Source of the DNA: Pinirhizobacter sp036499745
GTDB taxonomy: Bacteria; Pseudomonadota; Gammaproteobacteria; Xanthomonadales; Rhodanobacteraceae
Direction: 5' to 3'
Length of the DNA: 64,000 nt
Assembly: GCF_036499745.1 (NCBI RefSeq)
Contig: NZ_DASYDG010000008.1
Span: 45,219-109,218, forward strand
Numbering within the stretch: the stretch's first letter is position 1; each line of letters begins with the position of its first letter. The translations under genes and the position numbers were made by a program. The notes below the pieces were generated by a model. That model ran no database searches, was not told the origin of the DNA, and saw only the letters and a list, made by a program, of their open reading frames with translations. Positions 1 through 7,957 of this stretch are shown here, piece by piece.

Positions 1-394
1 AGGTAACCACGCCAGGCTGCGCCTTGTTGCGGGCCAGGAATTGCGTGCTCTTGCGTGCGTTTTCCTGGCCGATGCGCTGGAACTCGGCCAGGGCATCGTT
101 GTGCTGGCGGGTGTCGTAGGCAATCAGCTGGTCGTGCATTTGCTGCATCGGCACGGCGGGAGTGCGCTTGGCGTAGCCATCCTGCAAGGCACGCACCAGG
201 GCGGCGATGTCGACATCGGGGCTTCCCGCGCGGGCGAATTGCGCACCGATCTGGTAGCCGATGGCATAGGACAACTTGCCCTTGTCCACCACCGTGGCCG
301 GTTGTGCCGGCGCTGCCTTCGGTGCGGCTTGCTGGGCGTGTACAGGGGCCGTCCCCAACACCAGGCAAGGCAGCAACCAACGCAGTCGTGACAT
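1..394 (-). CDS. FKBP-type peptidyl-prolyl isomerase, N-terminal part only (cut by window edge)
   Basis: The minus strand reads open from an ATG at 394 to the window edge, giving 131 residues. The product begins with a signal peptide (hydrophobic residues 6-19, cleavage probably after VHA at 20), then an Ala/Pro-rich spacer, then a segment from residue 40 starting KLSYAIGYQIGAQF. That is the typical start of the helical dimerisation domain of Mip/FkpA-like FKBP isomerases. The catalytic FKBP domain would lie off the window. The expected role is folding of periplasmic or outer-membrane proteins. A GGAGG lies about five bases before the ATG. The 142 bp between this gene and the crotonase gene is a divergent promoter region. 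FkpA and Mip cannot be told apart from this fragment. Confidence 0.8.
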   Translation of the reverse strand, partial: MSRLRWLLPCLVLGTAPVHAQQAAPKAAPAQPATVVDKGKLSYAIGYQIGAQFARAGSPDVDIAALVRALQDGYAKRTPAVPMQQMHDQLIAYDTRQHNDALAEFQRIGQENARKSTQFLARNKAQPGVVT

Positions 395-536
395 TCGAAC
401 CTCCACTCTCGCCCTCGGGGGCGACGGCACAGCATAAGCGATCCGTCGATGATCTTGGAAAGCCCGGGCGCCGGAAGGTTCCCGCCCGCAGGTTCCCGGC
501 GCTACCATCGGCGGCTTATTCACCGGAGAGAAGCGC

Positions 537-1319
537 ATGGCCTTCCGCAACGTTCTCGTCGCCGACCGGGGTGCGGTCCGTACCATCACCGTCAACCGCC
601 CCGACAAGCTCAATGCGCTCAACCGCGAGACCCTGGGTGAACTCACCCTGGCCTTCGCCCAGGCCGCGCAGGACGACGCCGTGCGCGCCGTGGTGCTGGC
701 CGGCGCCGGCGAGAAGGCTTTCGTGGCCGGCGCCGACATCGGCGAGATGAATGGCCTCACCCCGGCTCAGGCGCAAACGTTCTCACGCGCCGGGCAACGC
801 CTGATGACGTCGATCGAACGCCTTGGCAAGCCCGTGGTGGCCCGCATCCAGGGCTTCGCGCTGGGCGGGGGCATGGAACTGGCCATGGCCTGCCACCTGC
901 GTATCGCCAGCGAGAAAGCCCGCTTCGGTCAGCCGGAAGTGAACCTGGGACTGATCCCGGGCTTCGGCGGCACCCAAAGGTTGGCCAGGCTCGCCGGGCG
1001 CGCCGCGGCACTTGAACTGTGCCTGCTCGGCTCGCCCGTCGATGCCGCCCGCGCGGCGGCCTTGGGCATCGTCACCCGCGTGGTCGCACCCGATGCGTTG
1101 GACGATACGGTGGCCCAGGTGGCCGATCAGTTGGCGGCCTCCGCGCCGCTGGCGATGGCGGGCATCCTCGACGCCGTGTTGCAAGGCGGCGAGGCGGCCA
1201 TCGACATCGGGCTCGAGTTCGAAACGCAGGGGTTCGCGCTGGCGTTCGCCACAGAGGACATGCGCGAAGGCACCGGCGCCTTCCTGGAAAAACGCAAACC
1301 CGCCTTCCACGGCCGCTAG
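537..1319 (+). CDS. Enoyl-CoA hydratase/isomerase (crotonase family)
   Basis: A 260-residue crotonase, the usual length for a stand-alone enoyl-CoA hydratase, which adds water across the 2,3 double bond of enoyl-CoA in fatty-acid breakdown. The oxyanion-hole segments FVAGADI (62-68) and GFALGGGMELA (106-116) are present. Both catalytic glutamates of the hydratase subclass are in place: Glu114 in GGGMELA and Glu134 in FGQPEVNLG. This favours true hydratase activity over an isomerase or decarboxylase. GGAGAG precedes the ATG. The gene is alone on this strand and converges with the DUF1684 gene, so the physiological substrate cannot be read from context. Confidence 0.92.
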   Translation: MAFRNVLVADRGAVRTITVNRPDKLNALNRETLGELTLAFAQAAQDDAVRAVVLAGAGEKAFVAGADIGEMNGLTPAQAQTFSRAGQRLMTSIERLGKPVVARIQGFALGGGMELAMACHLRIASEKARFGQPEVNLGLIPGFGGTQRLARLAGRAAALELCLLGSPVDAARAAALGIVTRVVAPDALDDTVAQVADQLAASAPLAMAGILDAVLQGGEAAIDIGLEFETQGFALAFATEDMREGTGAFLEKRKPAFHGR

Positions 1320-1329
1320 CTGCGGCCGT
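1309..1329. terminator. GC-rich hairpin at convergent gene ends
   Basis: ACGGCCGC (1309-1316) and GCGGCCGT (1322-1329) form a perfect 8-bp stem with loop TAGCT. It overlaps the crotonase stop codon, between two convergent genes. No U-run follows on either strand, so any termination would be weak or factor-assisted. Confidence 0.4.
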
Positions 1330-1345
1330 AGCGTGCCGCGGTTGG

Positions 1346-2239
1346 TCAGTGATGACCGCCGCGGTATTTCAGTTCGCCAGCAGTCACGCGAACATCAAGG
1401 CGGTTCTCCGGCGGCGCCAGTGGACAGGTGGCGTACGGCGTGAACGCACACGGCGGGTTGTACGCCTGGTTGAAATCAACCACCACCTTTCCGTCTTTAG
1501 GCAGCCCCGTGGTAATGAAGCGCGCCGCGCCGTAGGTTTCCTTGCCGCTGGTGCGGTCGGCGAAGACGAAGAACAATGAATCGGCGTCTTCCTGGATGGG
1601 AAGCAGTTCGTAGGTATGACCGTTACGGGTGAACACGGCCTTGCCGGGTACTTTCTCCTTGTTCACCGTACCCAGCACCGACCCGATTTCCAGTTCATGG
1701 GGCGGATCGAACGGTACCCAGGTGGCCTCGATGCGCCATGAGGCATCGATCGGGAAGTAGTCCAGGCCGAGGAAACCGGTACGGGTGCCGGCGTTTTCAT
1801 CCTTTACCCGCAATCCCTTTTTCCCATCACGCTCGATGGCGAAGAAACTGGCCGATCCGAACGCCACCGTGGTGGGCTTGCCTTTGGCATGCATGTCGTC
1901 GATGAGTGGCGCGCTGGCCACGTGCTTGCCGTCGATGGTGGCGTCGCTGCCCTGCGCCAACGTGATGGACAGCGAGCCATCGGGCGCCTGCGTCACCGTG
2001 CCCAGGTAAGCTGGACCTGCATGCAGCACGATGTCGTTGTCGGCAGCCGAACCCACGCGGTTGGCGCCTTCCTTGAGCCACTCCAGGCCAATCAGGCTAA
2101 GCCAGCCATCGGGGGCCTTGAGACTGGCCGCGCGCGTCGCCTGCCAGGCCTGGGTCTGGCGGATGAAATCCGGATCCGTGTCGGCGGCACTCACCGCTCC
2201 GACGGCAAGGACCGAGGCGATGGCAAGGGAACGAAGCAT
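1346..2239 (-). CDS. DUF1684 family secreted protein
   Basis: A 297-residue protein of the DUF1684 family, recognised by its C-terminal signature YNPPCAFTPYATCPLAPPEN with two conserved cysteines. Residues 1-18 from the chosen ATG form a signal peptide ending AVGAVSA, so a periplasmic or surface location is likely. The frame stays open 22 codons upstream, but that extension is Arg-rich and would bury the signal peptide, so I chose the ATG at 2239. No clear Shine-Dalgarno sequence precedes it. No enzymatic function is established for the family that I can rely on. It lies 93 bp downstream of mutL on the same strand and could be transcribed with it. Confidence 0.8.
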   Translation of the reverse strand: MLRSLAIASVLAVGAVSAADTDPDFIRQTQAWQATRAASLKAPDGWLSLIGLEWLKEGANRVGSAADNDIVLHAGPAYLGTVTQAPDGSLSITLAQGSDATIDGKHVASAPLIDDMHAKGKPTTVAFGSASFFAIERDGKKGLRVKDENAGTRTGFLGLDYFPIDASWRIEATWVPFDPPHELEIGSVLGTVNKEKVPGKAVFTRNGHTYELLPIQEDADSLFFVFADRTSGKETYGAARFITTGLPKDGKVVVDFNQAYNPPCAFTPYATCPLAPPENRLDVRVTAGELKYRGGHH

Positions 2240-2332
2240 GGGTGGCGCCTGGCTTATGGTGGATAAACGACGATGAGGCCTCAGGCCCCGGCGATCAAGG
2301 GGCATACATCACGAATGGCCATCCAGATGGCT

Positions 2333-4153
2333 TTAGCGGCCTCGCATGAAAAGTTTGTCCAGCTCCGTCAAAGACAGCTGGATCCACGTTGGCCGGCCGT
2401 GGTTGCATTGGCCGGAGCGTTCGGTGGCCTCCATTTCCCGCAGCAGGGCATTCATCTCGGCGATGCCCAGCCGCCGGCCGGCACGTACCGAGCCATGACA
2501 GGCCATGGTGGAGAGCAATTCGTTTTCCAGTTCCTGAAGGCGCCGCGAGCTGCCGTGGGTAGCAAGTTCGGACAAGACGTCACGTGCCAGCTGGCTGACG
2601 TCAGCACCCTCGAGCAGTGCGGGAATACGGCGCACGACGATCGCCGATGGACCGCTGCGCGAAAGCTCAAGGCCCCATTCGGCCAATGCGTCGGCATGCT
2701 CTTCGGCCGCGGCCGCTTCCTTCGCTCCTACCGCGATCGACAGCGGCACCAGCAACAGCTGCGAGCGCAGGTTGCTGGTAGCGCGGCCATTCTTGAGTTT
2801 CTCGTAGGTGATGCGCTCGTGTGCTGCGTGCATGTCCACCAGTACCAGGCCCTGCTCGTTCTCGGCCAGTACGTACACCTGCTTCAGCTGCGCAATGGCA
2901 AAACCCAGTGGTGGGGCCTGGCTGTCATCGTTATCGGGCAATGGCACCCGTACGGTAGAGGCAGCGTTACCGAACAGCGCGGCATACTCGGCCAGCGGCT
3001 CGTCGCGCACGCCAAGGGTAAGGCGCGGCTGATTCAGAGGTCGCGCACCCCACGACATCGGCGAAAGGCGCGGTTCGTTCGCGGCATCGGGCGATGCAGG
3101 TGTCCACGATGCGTTGGGAGCCGACACCACCGCCTGCACTGGCGCCACGCCGGCACGGGTCTGCGCAAGTGCCTCGTGCAGTGTGCGGTAAAGGAAATCG
3201 TGGACCAGGCGCTGCTCGCGGAAACGCACCTCGCTCTTGGCCGGATGCACGTTCACATCAACGCCGGCAGGATCCAGGGTGAGGAACAGCACGAATGCGG
3301 AATGGCGGCCGTGGAACAGCACGTCCGCGTAGGCCTGGCGCACGGCATGTGCCACCACGCGATCACGTACCAGGCGCCCGTTGACGTAGAAGAACTGCTG
3401 GTCGGCCTGTGAACGCGACGCGGTGGGCAAACCCACCCATCCGCCCAGGTGCAAGCCCGCGGCCGAGTGGTCCACGCGCAGGCTTCGCGAGGGGAATTCC
3501 TCGCCCAGTACCTCGGCCACGCGCGCAAGGGCCCCGGCCTCGTCGCGCGCGGCCTTGACGATGCGCACCGGCCGTCCATTGTTGCTGAGGCGGAACTCAA
3601 CCCCTTCCCGTGCCAGCGCCAGGGATTTGAGCAGGTCGTCGATATGCGCGAATTCCGTGCGCTCGGCGCGGAGGAACTTGCGCCGAGCCGGCACGTTGTA
3701 GAAAAGATCGCGCACCTCGATGCTGGTGCCCTGGGGGTGTTGTGCCGGACGGGCCTGGCGCAACTTGCCACCGTCCACTTCCAGCCGGAAGGCCGCATCG
3801 GCACCGCGCTGGCGCGATGTGAGCGCCACGCGAGCCACCGAGGACACCGATGCCAGCGCCTCGCCACGGAAGCCCATGCTGGCCACGTGCTCGAGGTCGT
3901 CGAAACTGCCGATCTTGCTGGTGGCATGCGATGCCACGGCGAGTTCCAGTTCATCGTGGGCGATGCCGGCGCCGTCATCGCGCACGCGGATAAGCTGGGC
4001 ACCGCCCTGCTCGATGTCGATCTCGATACGCAGGGCGCCGGCATCGAGGCTGTTCTCGACCAGCTCCTTGACCACCGACGCCGGGCGTTCGATGACTTCG
4101 CCGGCGGCGATCTGGTTGATCAGTTCAGGGGGAAGCGCGCGAATGGATGCCAT
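2333..4153 (-). CDS. mutL: DNA mismatch repair protein MutL
   Basis: A 606-residue MutL that couples MutS mismatch recognition to strand removal. The N-terminal GHKL ATPase motifs are intact: KELVENSLDAGA (Glu30, Asn34), DDGAGI (59-64), GFRGEAL (94-100) and NVHPAK with Lys306. The C-terminal dimerisation domain carries DMHAAHERITYE at 440-451, which fits the metal-binding DQHA(X)2E(X)4E endonuclease motif with Met for Gln. ACHGSVRAG and CNHGRPT follow near the end. This suggests a nicking MutL of the Pseudomonas type, not the MutH-dependent E. coli type. It is the last gene of nnrD-tsaE-amiB-mutL, 21 bp after amiB. Confidence 0.97.
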   Translation of the reverse strand: MASIRALPPELINQIAAGEVIERPASVVKELVENSLDAGALRIEIDIEQGGAQLIRVRDDGAGIAHDELELAVASHATSKIGSFDDLEHVASMGFRGEALASVSSVARVALTSRQRGADAAFRLEVDGGKLRQARPAQHPQGTSIEVRDLFYNVPARRKFLRAERTEFAHIDDLLKSLALAREGVEFRLSNNGRPVRIVKAARDEAGALARVAEVLGEEFPSRSLRVDHSAAGLHLGGWVGLPTASRSQADQQFFYVNGRLVRDRVVAHAVRQAYADVLFHGRHSAFVLFLTLDPAGVDVNVHPAKSEVRFREQRLVHDFLYRTLHEALAQTRAGVAPVQAVVSAPNASWTPASPDAANEPRLSPMSWGARPLNQPRLTLGVRDEPLAEYAALFGNAASTVRVPLPDNDDSQAPPLGFAIAQLKQVYVLAENEQGLVLVDMHAAHERITYEKLKNGRATSNLRSQLLLVPLSIAVGAKEAAAAEEHADALAEWGLELSRSGPSAIVVRRIPALLEGADVSQLARDVLSELATHGSSRRLQELENELLSTMACHGSVRAGRRLGIAEMNALLREMEATERSGQCNHGRPTWIQLSLTELDKLFMRGR

Positions 4154-4174
4154 CGGCGCAGGATAGCAAGGCCG

Positions 4175-5779
4175 TCAGGATGACGGGATGGCCAGTACCG
4201 TACCCGCCCGTACCCCGCTGTCGGGAATCTGGTTGACCTGCCGCAGCGAGCCAACGCTCACGCCGTACTGTTGGGCGATACCGCGCAGCGTCTCACCCCG
4301 CGCGACACGGTGCAGATCGCGCACGTTGTCGTCGGCGCGGGCGATGTTCACGGCCTTCGCCGTGCGCCTGGCCGCGCTATTGGCGGCCTTGCTGGCAGCG
4401 GTCGCGGCACCGACCACGGGCGAGGCCTGTATCTGCGAGGCTGTCTCGACCACAGGCTCTGCCCGCTTTGCCACAGCCACCAGGTTGTTGCCATTGCGAC
4501 GCGCGGCCTGGGCGGCGAACCAGGTGCCCGGGGGCGGCGTGTTGGCGAAGTAATTGCGGATGCCGCCGAGCACCGCCGTGGCCAGTGATTGCCGATGGGC
4601 GCTACTGCGTAGCTTGGTTTCTTCCGACGGGTTGGTGATGAAGGCCGTCTCGACCAGGATCGAGGGGACATCGGGTGAGCGCAACACCACGAAGTTGGCG
4701 CGTTCGACGTAACCACGATGGGTGGGACCGAGCTGGCCGATGGCCTTGAGTACGTTGTTGGCGATCGATTCGGAAGCCTGCATGGCATAGCCCTGCTGCA
4801 GATCCAGCAGCACGGCGGCGAGCGTGTCGTCCTTGTCGTCCAGCGAGACGCCGCCGACGAGGTCGGCGCGGTTTTCACGATCGGCAAGCCACCGTGCTGC
4901 TTCGCTGGTCTTGCCACGCGGCGAGAGCACCCACACCGAGGAACCCCTGGCGTCGCTGTTCTTGAAGGCGTCGGCATGGATCGAAACGAAAAGGTCGGCG
5001 TTGTGCTCGCGGGCGATCTGGTAACGGCGCTTCAATGGGATGAAATAGTCGCCATTGCGCGTGAGCACGGCCTGCATACCGGGCTGCGCGTTGATCTGCG
5101 CGGCAAGTTCGCGCGCCACGTTCAGCGTGACGTCTTTCTCGAGCAGCCCCGTGGCACCACGGGCGCCGGAATCCTCGCCGCCGTGGCCGGCGTCCACCGC
5201 CACCACCACCTTGCGCTCACTGGCGGGCATCGATGCCACGGGAGCGGACGATGCGGTGGCGCGCCCGCGCTTGCCACTGGCGGTCGTTCGCGCTGGCGGG
5301 GCATCGCGAACGGCTACCGCTGAACTGGCATCGTCGTCGCTGTCGTCGTCATCGCTGGTGCCGGCGTTCTTCTGGCCGACCTTGGCCAGGGCCGGATCAC
5401 CCGGATAGAGATCCAGCACCAGGCGGTAACCGTAGTCGCCCGCGGGCTTGACCAGGAAACTCTTCGGCCTGGCGGTGGGATCGAAATGCGCCACCACGCG
5501 GGCGCCCTTCCCCGGCACATCCAGGCCCTTGAACAGGCCCTGCGCACCCGGTGCGCGGAAACCCCCGGCGAGGCTCCCACCCGGAAGCTCGATAATCATG
5601 TCGCCCGGCTTGTCGCCCGGGGAAACCTTGTATCTGCCGTTGTCGGAAAGATCGAACACCACTCGCGTGTACTCAGGACCGGCCCAGACGCGGGCGGCCT
5701 TGATATCGGTGGCAACGGCGGGTTGGCTCGCGATGATGGCGAGGCAAGCGGCGGCAACGGTGGTGACGATTCCCCTCAT
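4175..5779 (-). CDS. amiB: N-acetylmuramoyl-L-alanine amidase with AMIN and LysM domains (AmiB type)
   Basis: A 534-residue periplasmic amidase that cuts the stem peptide from muramic acid during septum splitting. Order: signal peptide (1-23), AMIN targeting domain (about 25-125), an acidic and Ala-rich linker (about 135-188, including TSDDDDSDDD), Amidase_3 catalytic domain (about 190-410), an Ala/Lys-rich linker, then one LysM peptidoglycan-binding domain (about 488-532). Zinc ligands are visible as His199 (VDAGHGGEDSG), Glu214 (LLEKD) and the His of SIHADA, with the catalytic Glu in VETAFITN. AMIN-amidase-LysM is the AmiB layout, and the position between tsaE and mutL matches E. coli amiB. 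A TTG at 5815 is in frame, but the ATG at 5779 gives the clean signal peptide. Confidence 0.93.
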   Translation of the reverse strand: MRGIVTTVAAACLAIIASQPAVATDIKAARVWAGPEYTRVVFDLSDNGRYKVSPGDKPGDMIIELPGGSLAGGFRAPGAQGLFKGLDVPGKGARVVAHFDPTARPKSFLVKPAGDYGYRLVLDLYPGDPALAKVGQKNAGTSDDDDSDDDASSAVAVRDAPPARTTASGKRGRATASSAPVASMPASERKVVVAVDAGHGGEDSGARGATGLLEKDVTLNVARELAAQINAQPGMQAVLTRNGDYFIPLKRRYQIAREHNADLFVSIHADAFKNSDARGSSVWVLSPRGKTSEAARWLADRENRADLVGGVSLDDKDDTLAAVLLDLQQGYAMQASESIANNVLKAIGQLGPTHRGYVERANFVVLRSPDVPSILVETAFITNPSEETKLRSSAHRQSLATAVLGGIRNYFANTPPPGTWFAAQAARRNGNNLVAVAKRAEPVVETASQIQASPVVGAATAASKAANSAARRTAKAVNIARADDNVRDLHRVARGETLRGIAQQYGVSVGSLRQVNQIPDSGVRAGTVLAIPSS

Positions 5780-5944
5780 GGCCGGGATTGAACTGCAACG
5801 GTCAGCTGAATGCAAGAGGAATTCCCTGATAAATCCATAACCTGCACATCATTCGTCAGCGTTCGTGCAGGAAGTGTCGCCAAGCGACGGTTTTCGATCA
5901 GGAGTCACCATGCCGGCGCGAGGTGATTTGCAGCGGAAAAACAA

Positions 5945-6397
5945 TCACTTAATTCCTTCAAGGAACCGATTGCCCCGTTTCGTGGCCGATTCGACACGCA
6001 ATCGGCGGCCGCCGCCCTGATGGGCGAGGCGAAGATGGACATCGGCGGCCGGCAACGCGTCTGCGCCCCGCTCAGGCCACTCCACGAGCACCAGTGAAGC
6101 CTCGTCGGACAGCGCGTCGAGTCCGAGCCATTCCAGTTCACCGGGGTCGGCGATGCGATAGAGGTCCAGGTGCCAGGCAACCTGGCCGGGAAGGTCATAG
6201 GATTCCACCAGACTGTAGGTGGGACTCTTCACCCGCTCGCCCACGCCCAGTGCCTGCAGGAATGCCCGGGCAAAGGTGGTCTTGCCAGCGCCGAGGTCGC
6301 CATGCAGGTAAACCACCAGGCCGCCGTCGACACCGGCGGCCAGTATCTGGGCGATGCCTTGCGTGGCGGCTTCATCGGCCAGGACGATCTCACGCAT
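5945..6397 (-). CDS. tsaE: tRNA threonylcarbamoyladenosine biosynthesis ATPase TsaE
   Basis: A 150-residue P-loop protein that works with TsaB and TsaD to make t6A37 in ANN-decoding tRNAs. The Walker A motif GDLGAGKT lies at 33-40, followed by the family segments VKSPTYSLVESY and WHLDLYRI, and VLVEWPERG. The start is uncertain: ATGs at 6397 and 6409 and a GTG at 6421 are in frame and none has a good Shine-Dalgarno sequence. All three overlap or abut the end of nnrD (stop at 6390-6392), implying translational coupling. I chose MREIVLADE because it matches the usual family N-terminus. A 165-bp gap separates it from amiB. Confidence 0.93.
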   Translation of the reverse strand: MREIVLADEAATQGIAQILAAGVDGGLVVYLHGDLGAGKTTFARAFLQALGVGERVKSPTYSLVESYDLPGQVAWHLDLYRIADPGELEWLGLDALSDEASLVLVEWPERGADALPAADVHLRLAHQGGGRRLRVESATKRGNRFLEGIK

Positions 6398-7868
6398 GAT
6401 CGATGCCATTGAGGACGGCACGCAGCGTGTCCAGCAGGTCCGTGGCCGCCATGCCTATTTCGCCCCCGCGCGCCACGAGGTCTCCCGCGCGCGCATGCAC
6501 CGAGGTACCCAGGCACGCCGCATCGAATGGGTCACCGGGGCACTGTGCGAGCAGGCCGGCAATCACGCCGGTAAGGATGTCGCCCATGCCGCCGCTGGCC
6601 ATGCCCGGATTGCCCCAGGGGCACACCTGCAGGCGCCCGTCGGGTGCGGCGACAATGCTGCCGGTACCCTTGAGCACCACCACCGCCTGGTATTTCTCCG
6701 CGATGGCCGTGGCGGCAGCGAAGCGATCGGCCTGGACCTCACGGGTGTCACAACCGAGCAGCCGGCCGGCCTCGCCCGGGTGCGGGGTAAGGATGGTCGG
6801 TGTGCTGAAGCTGCGCGGATGCCTGGCCAGCATGTTCAGGCCATCGGCGTCGAGCACCATGGGCTTGCCGGCATCGAGCGCGGTCAGCCACAAGGCATGG
6901 CCCCATGCAGCCTGTCCAAGCCCCGGCCCCACGGCCAGTACGCTTGCCTTTCCCAGTGGCTGTTCGAGTGATTGCGGGCCGTCAGCTGCGCGCGGCATCA
7001 GTTCGGGCCGTGCCGCATGCAGCGCCACGATGTTCTCAGTCCGCGTGGCCACGCTTACCAGCCCCGCACCCACGCGCAATGCGGCGCTTGCGCACATCAG
7101 TACCGCACCGCCGGTGCCATGGTCACCACCGATGGCCAGCACGTGGCCGTACTGGCCCTTGTTCGACTGCCTCGGCCGGGGCGGCAACGCCCTGGGCTGC
7201 ATGAGGATGGCCGATGGCAGCTGGTCGGCGATCACGCGCTCGTCCGCGCCCAGGCTCGCCAGTTCAAGCATGCCGACATGGTCGGCGGCTTCCTGGGTGA
7301 ACATGCCTCGTTTGTGCGCAATGAAAGTTACCGTGGCATCAGCGCGCACGCAGGGGCCTGGTGTGGTGCCGGTGTCGGCGGAGAGCCCCGACGGGATGTC
7401 TACCGCAAGCACAGGCAAGCCGGCGGCATTGATAGCTTCGATGGCTTGGGCCATGACGTCGCCTGGCGGCCGCGACAGGCCCGTGCCGAGAAGGGCATCG
7501 ACCAACAAGTCGGCACCGGCAAGGTCGAGCCTTGCCGAGACATCACCGCCGCCCTTGACGAAACGGTCGCGCGCTGCCCTGGCGTCTTCGGTTACCGGTT
7601 CCACCACGGCCACGACGCGCGAGGGAAGCCCTTCCTCGCGTGCACGCAGCGCCAGCAAATAGCCGTCGCCACCGTTGTTCCCGGGACCACACAGCACCAC
7701 GATGCGCCGCGCTTCGGGCCATCGCCGTCGCAGGGCACGAAAGGCGGCATCGGCGGCACGCGCCATCAAGGTGGGGGAATCCACCCCCAGGATGTGCATG
7801 GCCCGGGTATCGATGGCATGCGATTGGGCCGCGGTGAACAGTGCCGCGGCAAGCGTTGGCGTGGTCAT
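6390..7868 (-). CDS. nnrD: Bifunctional NAD(P)H-hydrate epimerase / ADP-dependent dehydratase
   Basis: A 492-residue YjeF-type fusion that repairs hydrated NAD(P)H. The N-terminal epimerase half (about 1-210) carries PGNNGGDGYLLA. The C-terminal ribokinase-like dehydratase half (about 220-490) carries TPHPGEAGRLL and the nucleotide-binding GNPGMASGGMGDILTG. ATGs at 7868 and 7877 are both in frame and the frame stays open further upstream. I chose 7868, where the family sequence starts. A TATAAT on this strand ends 7 bases before that ATG and no Shine-Dalgarno is visible, so the mRNA may be leaderless. tsaE overlaps its 3' end. It is divergent from queG, as in E. coli. Confidence 0.95.
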   Translation of the reverse strand: MTTPTLAAALFTAAQSHAIDTRAMHILGVDSPTLMARAADAAFRALRRRWPEARRIVVLCGPGNNGGDGYLLALRAREEGLPSRVVAVVEPVTEDARAARDRFVKGGGDVSARLDLAGADLLVDALLGTGLSRPPGDVMAQAIEAINAAGLPVLAVDIPSGLSADTGTTPGPCVRADATVTFIAHKRGMFTQEAADHVGMLELASLGADERVIADQLPSAILMQPRALPPRPRQSNKGQYGHVLAIGGDHGTGGAVLMCASAALRVGAGLVSVATRTENIVALHAARPELMPRAADGPQSLEQPLGKASVLAVGPGLGQAAWGHALWLTALDAGKPMVLDADGLNMLARHPRSFSTPTILTPHPGEAGRLLGCDTREVQADRFAAATAIAEKYQAVVVLKGTGSIVAAPDGRLQVCPWGNPGMASGGMGDILTGVIAGLLAQCPGDPFDAACLGTSVHARAGDLVARGGEIGMAATDLLDTLRAVLNGIDHA

Positions 7869-7875
7869 GGCGGCC

Positions 7876-7881
7876 ATTATA
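7876..7881 (-). promoter_or_regulatory. -10 element of nnrD (possible leaderless start)
   Basis: Perfect TATAAT on the minus strand, last base at 7876. Seven bases separate it from the ATG at 7868, so transcription would begin at or one to two bases before the start codon. No convincing -35 lies at 16-18 bp spacing. Confidence 0.45.
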
Positions 7882-7945
7882 GGGAGGCTGGCCGTGACGA
7901 TGATTGCAAAACGGAACTTTGCGCAGGACGGCCGGCCCGATTCAC

Positions 7946-7951
7946 TACAAT
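7946..7951 (+). promoter_or_regulatory. -10 element of queG (possible leaderless start)
   Basis: TACAAT ends six bases before the queG ATG at 7958, which puts the expected start site at the A of the ATG or one base before. There is no Shine-Dalgarno between them. The -35 is poor (TTGCGC at 7919-7924, spacer 21). Confidence 0.45.
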
Positions 7952-7957
7952 GCACCC

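Noticed and set aside
2273..3412. A 379-codon plus-strand frame opposite mutL
   Set aside because: mutL is intact on the minus strand; this frame has no family signal.
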